Assembly: GCA_903838055.1 (NCBI GenBank)
Contig: CAILWV010000046.1
Span: 1 to 38,730, forward strand
Direction: 5' to 3'
DNA: 38,730 nucleotides
Source: an uncultured Bacteroidota bacterium
Lineage (GTDB): Bacteria > Bacteroidota > Bacteroidia > Flavobacteriales > Flavobacteriaceae
The notes under the pieces were generated by a model. It saw only the letters and a program-made list of their open reading frames with translations. It did no database searches and was not told where the DNA came from. The translations under genes and the position numbers were made by a program. Of the stretch, positions 24,264 through 32,778 are shown piece by piece. Numbering within the stretch: position 1 is the stretch's first letter; the number at the start of each line of letters is the position of its first letter.

Positions 24264-25418
24264 ATGAAAAAAATATTTTTAAGTTTAATTTTACTTGCAG
24301 GTACAATTTCAGCAATTGTATCTTGTAGTAATGAAGTACTGGATCCAGTTGCTTCTTCAACAGCAATAAACATGACTTCTCCAACAGGAGGAACATTTGT
24401 ATTAGCAGGATCAACAGCTGGAACTACAGTATTTACTCCTGCTTGGACTTCTGCTCAATTTGGTTTTTCAGCAGCAGTAACCTATTCTTTGCAAGCAGTT
24501 AAAAGCACACAAAGTTTTGACAATAACTCACAAGCAATTGTATTGCTAACTTCTAACTCAGATGTTGAATCAAATCAAAAAGCAGTTTCTCAAAGAGATT
24601 TGAATAATTTACTTTTGAGTGCAGGTGGATCTATAGGAACTTCTACTTCATTTAAAATAAGAATAATTGGTAGACCATCTACTCAATTAGCTTCCTCTAC
24701 AAATGGAGTTTTTGCAGTTTCTAATGAGGTATCTATTACAGCTACTCCATATGATACATTTGATGAGTTTGATAAAATTTATGTTCCAGGAAATTACCAA
24801 GGTGCAAGTGGTTACGGAAGTAACTGGTCTCCAGGTGATGCTGCAGTTGCTAAATTATTTTCAGCAGGAAATAATGGTAATTACGAAGGATTTGTTTGGA
24901 TGAATGATAGTAACCCATCTTTTAAATTTACACCAGTTCCAGCTTGGTCAGGTGATAAGGGTGAAAGTAATGGTTCTGGTGCTTATTCAGGAGTATTAGG
25001 AACAGCTTCAAACATCAATCCAGCAGATGGAGCAGGAACCTATTTCTTTACTGTAAATTGGCCTGCATTAACTTACACAATGTCAAAAAGACAAGTAGCA
25101 ATTATTGGTGCTGCAACTCCTAGCGGATGGGGAACACCAACTTATTTAACTTTTGACACAAATCCAACTTCTCCAACTTATCAAATGTATACTAAAACTT
25201 TAGCATTATCTGCTGATGAGTTTTTGATTCGTTTGAAAGATGACTGGTCAGTTAAAATGGGTACATTGTCTGGTAATACAGAAACCGCTACTACTGGTGG
25301 TCAATATAAAATTAAACTTAACGGTGGTAACATGAAAGTTCCTACTGCAGGTAATTATAAAGTAGTTCTTGACATTAGAAACTCAGCAAATTACAATTTG
25401 CGTTTAATGGCAATATAA
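24264..25418 (+). CDS. susE: SusE-like starch-binding outer-membrane lipoprotein
   Basis: 384 aa from the ATG at 24264. The in-frame start at 24225 would translate through the hairpin stem and is rejected. Lipoprotein signal with C21 (SAIVSCSNE). The N-terminal Ig-like SusE domain (about 22-140) has LDPVASSTAINMTSPTGGTFVL, with a SusE-type QRDLNNLLLSAGG segment. Two C-terminal SusE/SusF-type binding modules follow: FDEFDKIYVPGNYQGASGYG with SPGDAAVAKLFS and GNYEGFVWM; and QVAIIGAATPSGWGTPTYL with NYNLRLMAI at the end. Such proteins bind starch at the surface but do not cut it. It could equally be called SusF-like; Flavobacterium loci usually have one fused SusE/F gene. Two tandem hairpin terminators follow it. 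Confidence 0.9.
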   Translation: MKKIFLSLILLAGTISAIVSCSNEVLDPVASSTAINMTSPTGGTFVLAGSTAGTTVFTPAWTSAQFGFSAAVTYSLQAVKSTQSFDNNSQAIVLLTSNSDVESNQKAVSQRDLNNLLLSAGGSIGTSTSFKIRIIGRPSTQLASSTNGVFAVSNEVSITATPYDTFDEFDKIYVPGNYQGASGYGSNWSPGDAAVAKLFSAGNNGNYEGFVWMNDSNPSFKFTPVPAWSGDKGESNGSGAYSGVLGTASNINPADGAGTYFFTVNWPALTYTMSKRQVAIIGAATPSGWGTPTYLTFDTNPTSPTYQMYTKTLALSADEFLIRLKDDWSVKMGTLSGNTETATTGGQYKIKLNGGNMKVPTAGNYKVVLDIRNSANYNLRLMAI

Positions 25419-25437
25419 TTGATTTACACAAACATAT

Positions 25438-25470
25438 TCCCACTTGAAGAAATTCAAGTGGGATTTGTTT
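25438..25470 (+). terminator. First of two tandem terminators after the susE-like gene
   Basis: TCCCACTTGAA (25438-25448), loop GAAA, complement (25453-25463), then TTTGTTTTTTT. It is a strong 11-base-pair stem with a tetraloop and a T-rich tail. Confidence 0.85.
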
Positions 25471-25476
25471 TTTTAT

Positions 25477-25505
25477 AAATAACCATTTTATATGGTTATT
25501 TTTTT
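25477..25505 (+). terminator. Second tandem terminator before the T9SS amylase gene
   Basis: AAATAACCAT (25477-25486), loop of 5, complement ATGGTTATTT (25492-25501), then TTTT. It lies only 13 bases beyond the first stem and 31 bases before the amylase ATG. It is weaker and AT-rich. Confidence 0.65.
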
Positions 25506-25536
25506 CATTATTTCGGAAATTTTTAAAAATGTAGGT

Positions 25537-28437
25537 ATGAAAAAAATTATTTTACTTTTCCTTTTCCCATTCTTTGTAGCTGCTCAAATTCAAACAGTTA
25601 CCTATTCTTACCTTCCAACTCCTACCTTCGAAGGAACTCAAGTTCTAACAATCTCTGTTAATGGATCTTCTATAAATGAAGCTTCATGGGGTATTTCAAA
25701 TAATCAATTATATGCTTGGGTGTGGGCCTTAGACTCAAATAATACACTAATTGCTTATAATGGAGATGGTACTTGGGACAACTCTGATGCTTCAAAGTTG
25801 ATGACCTACAATTCAGTATCCGATACCTATTCTTTTACTTACAACCCATCCGTTTTTACCTTCTTCGGAAGTACTTCAGTAGCAAAGGTTGGTTTTTTAA
25901 TTAAAGCTAAAAATGGCACTGGAGATAAAAAATCTCAGGATATTGTATTAAATGTTGGTGCTTTTCAAATGTCACTTGCATCGCCAACAGAAAATAGTAA
26001 TACTATTGTAGCATCGGGATACAATACTAATATTGTAGCTAATAATACAGGTGGAAATGCAACGTATTCGGTTACTGCAAACGGACTTCCTCTTACGACT
26101 TGTTCTAACGCACCAACATCATTTTTTACTTGTGGTGACACAAATGTGACTACAAATAAAGTATATGTTGTATCTGCAACTTTAGGAACAACAACTATTT
26201 CGAAAAAGTTTACAGTTATTGTCAATCCAGGTGTCCTTTCTGCTGCTTTGCCGGATGGTATGGAAGACGGAATTAACTATGACCCAAATGATGATACTAC
26301 TGCTACCTTAGTGTTAAATGCACCTTACAAAGATTTTGTATACGTGGCAGGTAATTTCAACAATTGGTTTCCGACTTCAAATTATGCGATGAAAAAGGAT
26401 CCAACAACTGGAAAATTTTGGTTAACATTAACTGGATTAAATTCAGGAACCGTTTATGCTTATCAATATTGGGTTTGTGATACTACCAGTTTACCTACAA
26501 ATTCTCCTTCAATTGTAAAAACTGCAGACCCTTTTTCAAGTTTGGTATTATCTCCATTTGATGATCCTGAAATTGCAACTTTAGGAGTATATCCGAATAT
26601 GCCAATTTATAGTACGATTGCTCCAGGTCAAGACCGTGAAGTTTCCGTTTTACAAACAGGTTCTACAGCTTTTTACAATTATGAATGGAGTACTGCAACC
26701 ACTAATTTTGTAAAACCTAAGAAAAAAGATTTAGTTATATATGAAGTATTAGTAAGAGATTTTGATGCTGATAGAAGTTATCAGAATTTAATTAATAGAA
26801 TTGATTATTTTAAAAATTTGAAAATCAATGCTATACAATTAATGCCAATAATGGAATTTGAAGGTAATTTGAGCTGGGGTTACAATTCTGTTTTTCATAT
26901 GGCTCCAGATAAAAGATATGGACCTCCAGCTAAATTAAAAGAATTCATTGATGTTTGCCATCAAAATGGGATTGCTGTAATTTTAGATTTAGCGATAAAC
27001 CATGTTTTTGGACGTTCTCCATTAGTTAGAATGTGGATGACAGATGCAGATAGCGATGGATGGGCAGATTCTGTAGGTACAACTGCCGAAAATCCATATG
27101 TTAATCAAAATGCAATGCACTCGTATAGTGTTGGAAGTGATTTAAACCACTTTAGAGAGCCTAATAATCTTACAAATACTTATGTGGTTAGAACAATAAG
27201 AACTTGGATTCAGGATTATAAAATTGATGGTTTCCGTTGGGATTTAACCAAAGGATTTACCAATGCATGTCCATCTAATGTTTCTGGTGGTCAAGAAGCT
27301 TGTACTAATTCATATTTGAGTGATCGTGTTGCTAAGATGAAATGGTATGCGGATAAACAATGGGAATTAGATCCTAATTTTTATGTGATTTTTGAACATT
27401 TAGGAAATGGTGGTTCTGCTACTGAAGAGACTGAATGGGCTAATTATTTGCGTTCGGGAGATACTAAAGGAATAATGTTGTGGAGAAAAATGACCGATTC
27501 CTATTCGGAATTGATGAAAGGAAATTTCTCAGATATTTCAGGAATTTCTGATGCAACAACTAATCGATTTGTAGGTTATGCCGAAAGTCATGATGAAGAA
27601 CGAATTGCATTTAAAGCAATGAATGAAGTAGGACAAACGCAAGGAAATTTGGCTAAAGTGCAACAACGTTTATCTGCTATGGGTGCCGTTCATTTGTTAG
27701 TTCCGGGGCCTAAAATGATTTGGCACTTTGGTGATTTGGGTTGGGATAGTTCTCTATGGACCTGTAATAATGGATCCGTATCTTATTCTTCACCCGATTG
27801 TAAATTAGACACCAAACCACAACCACAATGGACAGGAAATTGGTTAACAGATTTAAATAGAAGTACAATTTATAATAATTGGGCTAAAATGATTGATTTA
27901 AAAAAGAGTCAAGATGTTTTTGAAAATGGATCTTATGCCTGGAATATCGGAAATACTGGGCATCCAAGATTAGATGTTTATACAAGCACTTCACAAACTC
28001 CTGCATTAAGCTATGTTTTTGTACTTACAAATTTTTCAGATAACACTTATAATGTTGCTGCAGGATTTCCTTTTACAGGAAGCTGGTCTAATTTAATGGA
28101 TAATACTACTTTAAGTGTAACTAATACCGCTATGAATATCAGTATTGAACCTGGAGGTTTTAGAGTTTTTGGAAACCAAGCGGTATTGAGTAATGAATCT
28201 TTTGATACTGCCGATTTAATCACTTTATCTCCAAATCCAACCTCTAATAATTTTGTTTTAAATACCGATGCTGAAAAAGTTCAGATTTATTCTATTACTG
28301 GTCAATTAATAAAAACCTTTTCAAAAGTACCAGCTAATCAAAATTATTCTGTATCCGAATTAAATCAAGGGATTTATTTCGTAAAAATCACCGATTCAAA
28401 TCTTCGTGAAAAAACAATGAGATTAATTAAAGATTAA
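25537..28437 (+). CDS. T9SS-secreted GH13 alpha-amylase (SusG-like role)
   Basis: 966 aa from the ATG at 25537. The longer in-frame start lies inside a terminator hairpin and is rejected. Signal peptide 1-17 (FFVAAQ). An N-terminal Ig-like/starch-binding region spans about 20-235, and a CBM48/E-set-like domain about 240-340 (VAGNFNNWFPTSNYAM). The GH13 barrel spans about 395-790: GIAVILDLAINHVFG (478-492), KIDGFRWDLTKGF with nucleophile D569, VIFEHLGNGG with acid/base E620 and YAESHDEERI with D686. The C-terminal T9SS type A sorting domain is about 885-966 (SPNPTSNNFVLN, VQIYSITGQLIKTF, GIYFVKI, MRLIKD). It would be secreted or attached at the surface and cut starch for SusCD, the task done by lipoprotein SusG in Bacteroides. 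Confidence 0.94.
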   Translation: MKKIILLFLFPFFVAAQIQTVTYSYLPTPTFEGTQVLTISVNGSSINEASWGISNNQLYAWVWALDSNNTLIAYNGDGTWDNSDASKLMTYNSVSDTYSFTYNPSVFTFFGSTSVAKVGFLIKAKNGTGDKKSQDIVLNVGAFQMSLASPTENSNTIVASGYNTNIVANNTGGNATYSVTANGLPLTTCSNAPTSFFTCGDTNVTTNKVYVVSATLGTTTISKKFTVIVNPGVLSAALPDGMEDGINYDPNDDTTATLVLNAPYKDFVYVAGNFNNWFPTSNYAMKKDPTTGKFWLTLTGLNSGTVYAYQYWVCDTTSLPTNSPSIVKTADPFSSLVLSPFDDPEIATLGVYPNMPIYSTIAPGQDREVSVLQTGSTAFYNYEWSTATTNFVKPKKKDLVIYEVLVRDFDADRSYQNLINRIDYFKNLKINAIQLMPIMEFEGNLSWGYNSVFHMAPDKRYGPPAKLKEFIDVCHQNGIAVILDLAINHVFGRSPLVRMWMTDADSDGWADSVGTTAENPYVNQNAMHSYSVGSDLNHFREPNNLTNTYVVRTIRTWIQDYKIDGFRWDLTKGFTNACPSNVSGGQEACTNSYLSDRVAKMKWYADKQWELDPNFYVIFEHLGNGGSATEETEWANYLRSGDTKGIMLWRKMTDSYSELMKGNFSDISGISDATTNRFVGYAESHDEERIAFKAMNEVGQTQGNLAKVQQRLSAMGAVHLLVPGPKMIWHFGDLGWDSSLWTCNNGSVSYSSPDCKLDTKPQPQWTGNWLTDLNRSTIYNNWAKMIDLKKSQDVFENGSYAWNIGNTGHPRLDVYTSTSQTPALSYVFVLTNFSDNTYNVAAGFPFTGSWSNLMDNTTLSVTNTAMNISIEPGGFRVFGNQAVLSNESFDTADLITLSPNPTSNNFVLNTDAEKVQIYSITGQLIKTFSKVPANQNYSVSELNQGIYFVKITDSNLREKTMRLIKD

Positions 28438-28461
28438 AAAGTTTATTTATTTAATGAATTT

Positions 28462-28487
28462 AACCTCTCTTTATGAGAGGTTTTTTA
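28462..28487 (+). terminator. Terminator after the T9SS amylase gene
   Basis: AACCTCTC (28462-28469), loop TTTAT, complement GAGAGGTT (28475-28482), then TTTT. It ends the susC-amylase arm. Confidence 0.85.
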
Positions 28488-28531
28488 TTATATAATACGA
28501 TTGTTTTCTAAAAAGCTACATTGAATAAAAA

Positions 28532-28566
28532 CAAAAAATCCCTAAATACTTAACGTGATTAGGGAT
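28532..28566 (-). terminator. Terminator of the tRNA-Phe transcript
   Basis: Read on the minus strand: ATCCCTAA, a 13-base loop, TTAGGGAT, then TTTTTTG. It begins 9 bases beyond the tRNA 3' end. The stem has 8 base pairs. Confidence 0.7.
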
Positions 28567-28574
28567 GTTTTTTG

Positions 28575-28647
28575 TGGTACCTCCAGGGATCGAACCAGGG
28601 ACACATGGATTTTCAGTCCATTGCTCTACCATCTGAGCTAAGGTACC
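28575..28647 (-). tRNA. tRNA-Phe (anticodon GAA)
   Basis: 73 bases on the minus strand. The acceptor stem GGTACCT pairs with AGGTACC and the discriminator is A. The D arm is GCTC-AGATGGTA-GAGC. The anticodon arm is ATGGA-CTGAAAA-TCCAT, with GAA in the loop. The T arm is CCTGG-TTCGATC-CCTGG-like. The 3' CCA is not encoded (the next bases are CAA), so it must be added after transcription. A well-formed promoter and a terminator flank it, so it is transcribed alone. Confidence 0.97.
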
Positions 28648-28662
28648 TTGCTAATGCGGGTG

Positions 28663-28693
28663 CAAATATAGTACGATTTTTAATTTATCCAAA
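28663..28693 (-). promoter_or_regulatory. Bacteroidota-type promoter of tRNA-Phe
   Basis: On the minus strand: TTTG (28693-28690), a 19-base spacer, then TATATTTG (28670-28663), a full match to TTTG-N19-21-TANNTTTG. It ends 15 bases before the tRNA 5' end. Confidence 0.85.
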
Positions 28694-28718
28694 ACAATTT
28701 TAAAAAAAAATCTATTTG

Positions 28719-28726
28719 TACCTTTG
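28719..28726 (+). promoter_or_regulatory. Putative -7 element for coaX
   Basis: TACCTTTG matches TANNTTTG, 19 bases before the ATG at 28746. No TTTG at proper spacing was found. Its position supports the 28746 start over the in-frame TTG at 28716. Confidence 0.5.
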
Positions 28727-28745
28727 CATTATTAAATTTACATAT

Positions 28746-29474
28746 ATGCTTCTAGCCATTGATATTGGTAATACCCAAATCAAATTAGCTGTATTTGAAC
28801 AGAATACACTACTTAATAAAAAAACAATTCCCTATTCCGATTGGAAAATGGAGGTGCTAAACACTCTTAATTTTTTTTCAGAAATAAAAAATATAGTTGT
28901 TTCATCGGTTGGGAATCTTCAAAAAAGTGATTTTTTAGATATAAAAACAGGAATTGAAGTATTTTTTATTACTAGAGAAAGTAAATTTCCTTTCCAAAAT
29001 CGATATGAGACTCCAATTACTTTAGGTGTTGATAGGATGGTAGTTGTTACTGGAGCAGTTTTAACATTTCCTGAGCAAAACCGATTGATTATTGATGCAG
29101 GCACATGTGTTACTTATGATTTTGTAGATGCTAATGATGTTTACCATGGTGGTGCAATTTCTCCTGGTATTAGGTTGCGATATGAATCCTTAAACAATTA
29201 CACGGCAAAACTTCCTTTATTACAACAAGAACAGCCAAAAGATTTTATTGGTAATTCCACGGATCAATCTATTCATTCGGGGGTTATTAATGGAATTACT
29301 TTAGAAATTGATGGCTTTATTTCTTCTGTTTTAAATAAAAATGATAACTTTATCATAATTTTAACGGGAGGAGACGCAGATTTTTTGGCTGAACGATTAA
29401 AAAATACCATATTTGCCAATCCAAATTTTCTTTTAGAGAGTTTGAATCAAACTTTTCAATACAATCAACAATGA
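28746..29474 (+). CDS. coaX: Type III pantothenate kinase
   Basis: 242 aa from the ATG at 28746. The longer in-frame opening at TTG 28716 runs across the promoter element and is rejected. It phosphorylates pantothenate, the first step of coenzyme A synthesis, in the cytoplasm. CoaX motifs are LAIDIGNTQIKLAVFE (residues 3-18, D6), TLGVDRMVVVTGA (92-104), IIDAGTCVTYDFVD (115-128) and the GGAISPGIRLRYESL loop. A C-terminal ILTGGDADFLAERL closes the ASKHA fold. It is the first gene of a rightward cluster of mostly envelope proteins, and its last 4 bases overlap the start of the next gene (ATGA), indicating translational coupling. Confidence 0.95.
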   Translation: MLLAIDIGNTQIKLAVFEQNTLLNKKTIPYSDWKMEVLNTLNFFSEIKNIVVSSVGNLQKSDFLDIKTGIEVFFITRESKFPFQNRYETPITLGVDRMVVVTGAVLTFPEQNRLIIDAGTCVTYDFVDANDVYHGGAISPGIRLRYESLNNYTAKLPLLQQEQPKDFIGNSTDQSIHSGVINGITLEIDGFISSVLNKNDNFIIILTGGDADFLAERLKNTIFANPNFLLESLNQTFQYNQQ

Positions 29475-30745
29475 TTAAAAAAATTATAGTAAGTTTCAGT
29501 TTACTTTTATCTTTAGTTTCTTTCGCTCAAGAAGGGACTTCTTCTCCTTATTCTTTTTATGGTATTGGTGATGTTCGTTTTAAAGGAACTATCGAAAATA
29601 CTTCCATGGCAGGCATGTCGGTAATTCCTGATAGTATTCACATGAATATTGTTAATCCAGCTATGTATTCTAGTTTAAAATTGACGACTTATGCTATTGG
29701 AGGTACATTTTCTGTTAATAAATTAAATACAGATTCTCAAAGTGAAAAAGCACAACGTACCGCTTTAGATTATTTAGCGATAGGAATTCCTATTAATAAA
29801 CTTGGTATTGGTTTTGGGTTAATTCCTTATTCATCTGTAGGTTATAATATAAAAAACAGCACTACAGATGTAAACTCAATTAGAACTGATAGTTATGATA
29901 AAGGAGATGGTGGTGTAAATAAAGTATTTCTTGGTTTTGGTTACCAATTAACTAAAGATTTAAGTTTTGGTGCTGATGTGCAATACAATTTTGGAGAAAT
30001 TAACACCCAAAACATTTCTATAAGAAATGATAGTAATGGAGTGCCTATTCAATACGCGACTAAAGAGCTTAATAAATCTATAGCAAGTGGGGTTAATTTT
30101 AATACTGGCCTTTCTTATAAGACTAAAATCAACAATAAACTTAGTTTCTTCTCCAGTGCTACTTATTCTCCAGAGGCAAAACTAAATTTAGGAAATTCAA
30201 GAACAATATCCTTAGTGCAAGCTATTTCAGGAGTTGTTGCAGGGGTTGTTGGAGATCCTGTAGATGTTTCAGTGCCAAGTACTAAATTAAAACTTCCATC
30301 TAAAGTTACATTCGGAATTGGTGTTGGAGATGTAAAAAAATGGTCAGTTGGAACGGAATTAACTTTCCAAAATTCAAGCAATTTTGGTAATAGATTTAGC
30401 GATATTTCTAATGTCAACTATCAAAACGCAACTAAGTTTACGTTTGGAGGTTATTATATTCCAAATTATAAATCATTTTCTAAATATTTTAGCCGAGTAG
30501 TATATCGTGGAGGATTTAGATATGAAAATACGGGATTAGTAATAAATGATACTCCAATAAAAGATGGTGCGTTAACTTTAGGATTAGGACTTCCATTAAA
30601 AGGAGCCTTTTCAAATTTAAATATTGGACTTGAATTAGGAAAAAGAGGAACTAAAAGCGCAGGATTAATTAGCGAGCAATACATGAACTTTAATGTTGGG
30701 TTGTCTTTGAACGACAAATGGTTTGTGAAAAGAAAATACGATTAA
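29471..30745 (+). CDS. FadL-like outer-membrane beta-barrel protein, function unknown
   Basis: 424 aa. Signal peptide 1-20 (LVSFAQ). The mature protein begins EGTSSPYSFYGIGDVRFKGT, then MAGMSVIPDSIHMNIVNPAMYSSL. The INxNPA-type turn near the N-terminus followed by repeated amphipathic strands resembles the FadL/OmpP1/TodX barrel family, judged by eye. It ends in WFVKRKYD rather than an aromatic residue. No enzyme motif was seen. It overlaps coaX by 4 bases and is followed 16 bases later by a TPR protein, so it is in the coaX-to-ppiD operon. Placement near lptC suggests an outer-membrane biogenesis or uptake role, which is only inference. Confidence 0.75.
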   Translation: MIKKIIVSFSLLLSLVSFAQEGTSSPYSFYGIGDVRFKGTIENTSMAGMSVIPDSIHMNIVNPAMYSSLKLTTYAIGGTFSVNKLNTDSQSEKAQRTALDYLAIGIPINKLGIGFGLIPYSSVGYNIKNSTTDVNSIRTDSYDKGDGGVNKVFLGFGYQLTKDLSFGADVQYNFGEINTQNISIRNDSNGVPIQYATKELNKSIASGVNFNTGLSYKTKINNKLSFFSSATYSPEAKLNLGNSRTISLVQAISGVVAGVVGDPVDVSVPSTKLKLPSKVTFGIGVGDVKKWSVGTELTFQNSSNFGNRFSDISNVNYQNATKFTFGGYYIPNYKSFSKYFSRVVYRGGFRYENTGLVINDTPIKDGALTLGLGLPLKGAFSNLNIGLELGKRGTKSAGLISEQYMNFNVGLSLNDKWFVKRKYD

Positions 30746-30761
30746 TAAACGTGCTGCGGAT

Positions 30762-32012
30762 ATGAAAACGAAATTGTTAATTCTGTTTGTTATTGTTTTT
30801 TCTTCTTTTGCAAATGCACAAGAGGCAAAATGTGGTGAAAAAGAAATACAATTAAAGAAATATCTAGCAGATTCTGAAAATAAAAAAGCTCTGGAACTTT
30901 GGGAGGATATAAAAGTTTCTTGTCCTTCTTTTAGCGAAAAAATTTACATTCTTGGAAATAGAGTATTGCAATACCAAATTGAAATTGCGGATGCTAAAGA
31001 TAAAGAAAGTAAAGTAAATGATTTAATACTTTTATATGATCAATTCGATAAATATTTTCCGAATAATAAAAATGGGAATTACGAGAAAAGAGCATTAGCA
31101 CTATTAAAAAATAAAGTTGGAAAACCTGAAGATCTTATTTTTTATTTGAACCAAGCTTTCGAAAAAGAAAAAGAAACTTTTTTCAATTCGCAGGCAATAT
31201 ATACTTATTTTGAAATGTATTTCACTCATTATAAAGAGCATAAATCTATTATTCCTTTAAATGAGTTATTAGATAAGTATTGCGCTGTAAGTTCTTTGAT
31301 TTCTGAAAATAGTAGAAAATTTCCCTTTAAAAAAGAAGAATATAATCGTGTTTCATTAGGCATAGATTTACTAATGCAGAATGTAATTACAAAAGAAAAT
31401 ATAATTTCATATTCTCAGAAAAAATTAGAAGATAATAATTCAGATTTCACTTGGCTAGAACCTACCTCAAAATCACTTTCGGTACTTTGTAAAAACAATC
31501 CGGTTTTTGGAAGTGTTGCTGCTAAACTAGATGAGGTAAAACCATCTTCTAGTTCAGCTTATTATTTAGCTACTTATAATTTAAACATAGGCAATCAAGA
31601 TAAAGCAATTGAATTTTTTAAAAAATCAGCTGAATTAGCCAAGGATTCCCTTGAAAAAGCAACTATTTATTACTCTATTGCAACTATTTTATCAAATTCT
31701 GATAAAGCTACTGCTGAAAAAATGCTGCTAAACGCACTAGCAAGTAATCCTAATAATGGAAGATATTATATTTTCTTGGCCAATTTATATGCTAATAGTG
31801 TAAACGATTGTGGCACTAATCAAAACGAAAGAAATGCCATTTTCAAATTAGCTTCTAATACTGCTCTTAAAGCTGTTGAAGTTGAGCCAAGATTAAAATT
31901 AACTGCCGATTCAATGTCTGCAGAATATCTTAAAAAAGTGCTAGTGGACACTGATTCTAAAGTGAAAACTGTAAAAATTGGTTGTTGGATTCAGCAAACT
32001 ATTAAGTTCTAA
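30762..32012 (+). CDS. Secreted tetratricopeptide-repeat protein
   Basis: 416 aa. Signal peptide 1-20 (SFANAQ), so periplasmic or outer-membrane facing. Helical throughout. TPR-like units are visible in the C-terminal half, for example SAYYLATYNLNIGNQDKAIEFFKKSAELAKDS and the following KATIYYSIATILSNSDKATAEKMLLNALASNPNNGRYYIFLANLYA (about 270-345). Three cysteines lie near the ends (for example C24 and the final IGCWIQ). TPRs are protein-binding scaffolds; the partner is unknown. It sits 3 bases before lptC and is probably co-expressed. Homologues in the same order are remembered from other Flavobacterium genomes, but no function has been assigned to my knowledge. Confidence 0.8.
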   Translation: MKTKLLILFVIVFSSFANAQEAKCGEKEIQLKKYLADSENKKALELWEDIKVSCPSFSEKIYILGNRVLQYQIEIADAKDKESKVNDLILLYDQFDKYFPNNKNGNYEKRALALLKNKVGKPEDLIFYLNQAFEKEKETFFNSQAIYTYFEMYFTHYKEHKSIIPLNELLDKYCAVSSLISENSRKFPFKKEEYNRVSLGIDLLMQNVITKENIISYSQKKLEDNNSDFTWLEPTSKSLSVLCKNNPVFGSVAAKLDEVKPSSSSAYYLATYNLNIGNQDKAIEFFKKSAELAKDSLEKATIYYSIATILSNSDKATAEKMLLNALASNPNNGRYYIFLANLYANSVNDCGTNQNERNAIFKLASNTALKAVEVEPRLKLTADSMSAEYLKKVLVDTDSKVKTVKIGCWIQQTIKF

Positions 32013-32015
32013 ATT

Positions 32016-32567
32016 ATGAACTTCAATCTCAAAAATAATATTATTTTTTGTAGTACTGCACTTGCGGTTTTTTTGTTGTTTTCCTGTGAAAGCAATTTTA
32101 AAGAAGTACAAAAATCTAATTTTGCAGACTTTGTTCCTAGCGGAGAAGCAGATTCCATAAATATTAAATATACAGATTCAGGCAGAATTAAATCTATATT
32201 AATTAGTTCGAAAATGTTAGATTATTCTTCAGTAGAGTTTCCATTTACCGAATTTCCTAAAGGAGTTCATGTAACTTTATATGATGAAAATGGCAAGCAA
32301 ACTTTTGTAAATTCTAAATATGCAATTTCATTTAAAAATACTAATTTAATTGATTTACGGGGTGCTGTTAAAATCACTAATGAAACTGGGCAAGTATTTG
32401 AAACAGAACAGCTGTATTTTGATCAAAAAAATGAATGGTTTTACACCGAAAAAACTTATAAATTCTCAGATCCTAAAGGCGTTTCTTATGGCGAGGGGAT
32501 TGATTTTAGCAAAGATTTTAAAATAATAAATTCTCAAGGAGTTTCCGGAGAAGTTGAAAAACAATAA
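32016..32567 (+). CDS. lptC: LPS export protein LptC
   Basis: 183 aa. The N-terminal segment NIIFCSTALAVFLLFSCESN has a lipobox-like C24, so this is a lipoprotein form or a membrane-anchored one. The rest is the LptC/OstA-type beta-jellyroll: YTDSGRIKSILISSKMLDYSSVEFPFTEFPKGVHVTLYDENGKQ, then ALKNTNLIDLRG-like and VFETEQLYFDQKNEWFYTEK. LptC joins the inner-membrane LptBFG ABC transporter to the periplasmic LptA bridge in lipopolysaccharide export. It is followed 4 bases later by a small membrane protein. No other lpt genes are in the window. The assignment rests on fold pattern and remembered gene order. Confidence 0.82.
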   Translation: MNFNLKNNIIFCSTALAVFLLFSCESNFKEVQKSNFADFVPSGEADSINIKYTDSGRIKSILISSKMLDYSSVEFPFTEFPKGVHVTLYDENGKQTFVNSKYAISFKNTNLIDLRGAVKITNETGQVFETEQLYFDQKNEWFYTEKTYKFSDPKGVSYGEGIDFSKDFKIINSQGVSGEVEKQ

Positions 32568-32571
32568 AAAT

Positions 32572-32778
32572 ATGAATTACCTTAATATAACAAAATATAT
32601 TTATTTGATTATTGGATTTGTAATGGTGTATGACGCTATTTCAAAATGGAACGATGAAACTAAACCTTGGTTAAGTGTTATTCTTGCTGGATTGGCTTTT
32701 TTCACCTATTTTTTTAGAACCAAGTTTTCAAAAAAATTTGAAGATAGAGATAAACAAAATAACTCTAAACAGCCCTAA
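32572..32778 (+). CDS. Small two-helix membrane protein, unknown function
   Basis: 68 aa from the ATG at 32572. An in-frame TTG at 32554 would overlap lptC and is less likely. Two hydrophobic helices, about ITKYIYLIIGFVMVYDAI and WLSVILAGLAFFTYFF, are joined by a short polar turn (SKWNDETKP) and followed by a basic, polar tail (RTKFSKKFEDRDKQNN). I recognise no family function. The stop overlaps the start of the next gene by one base (TAATG), so translation is probably coupled to the CorC-type protein. Placement between lptC and a CNNM/CorC protein suggests an envelope-associated accessory role. Confidence 0.75.
   Translation: MNYLNITKYIYLIIGFVMVYDAISKWNDETKPWLSVILAGLAFFTYFFRTKFSKKFEDRDKQNNSKQP

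Noticed and set aside
28575..28647. tRNA-Phe as an integration site for a mobile element
   Set aside because: No integrase gene, no duplicated tRNA 3' end and no change of gene content were seen on either side.
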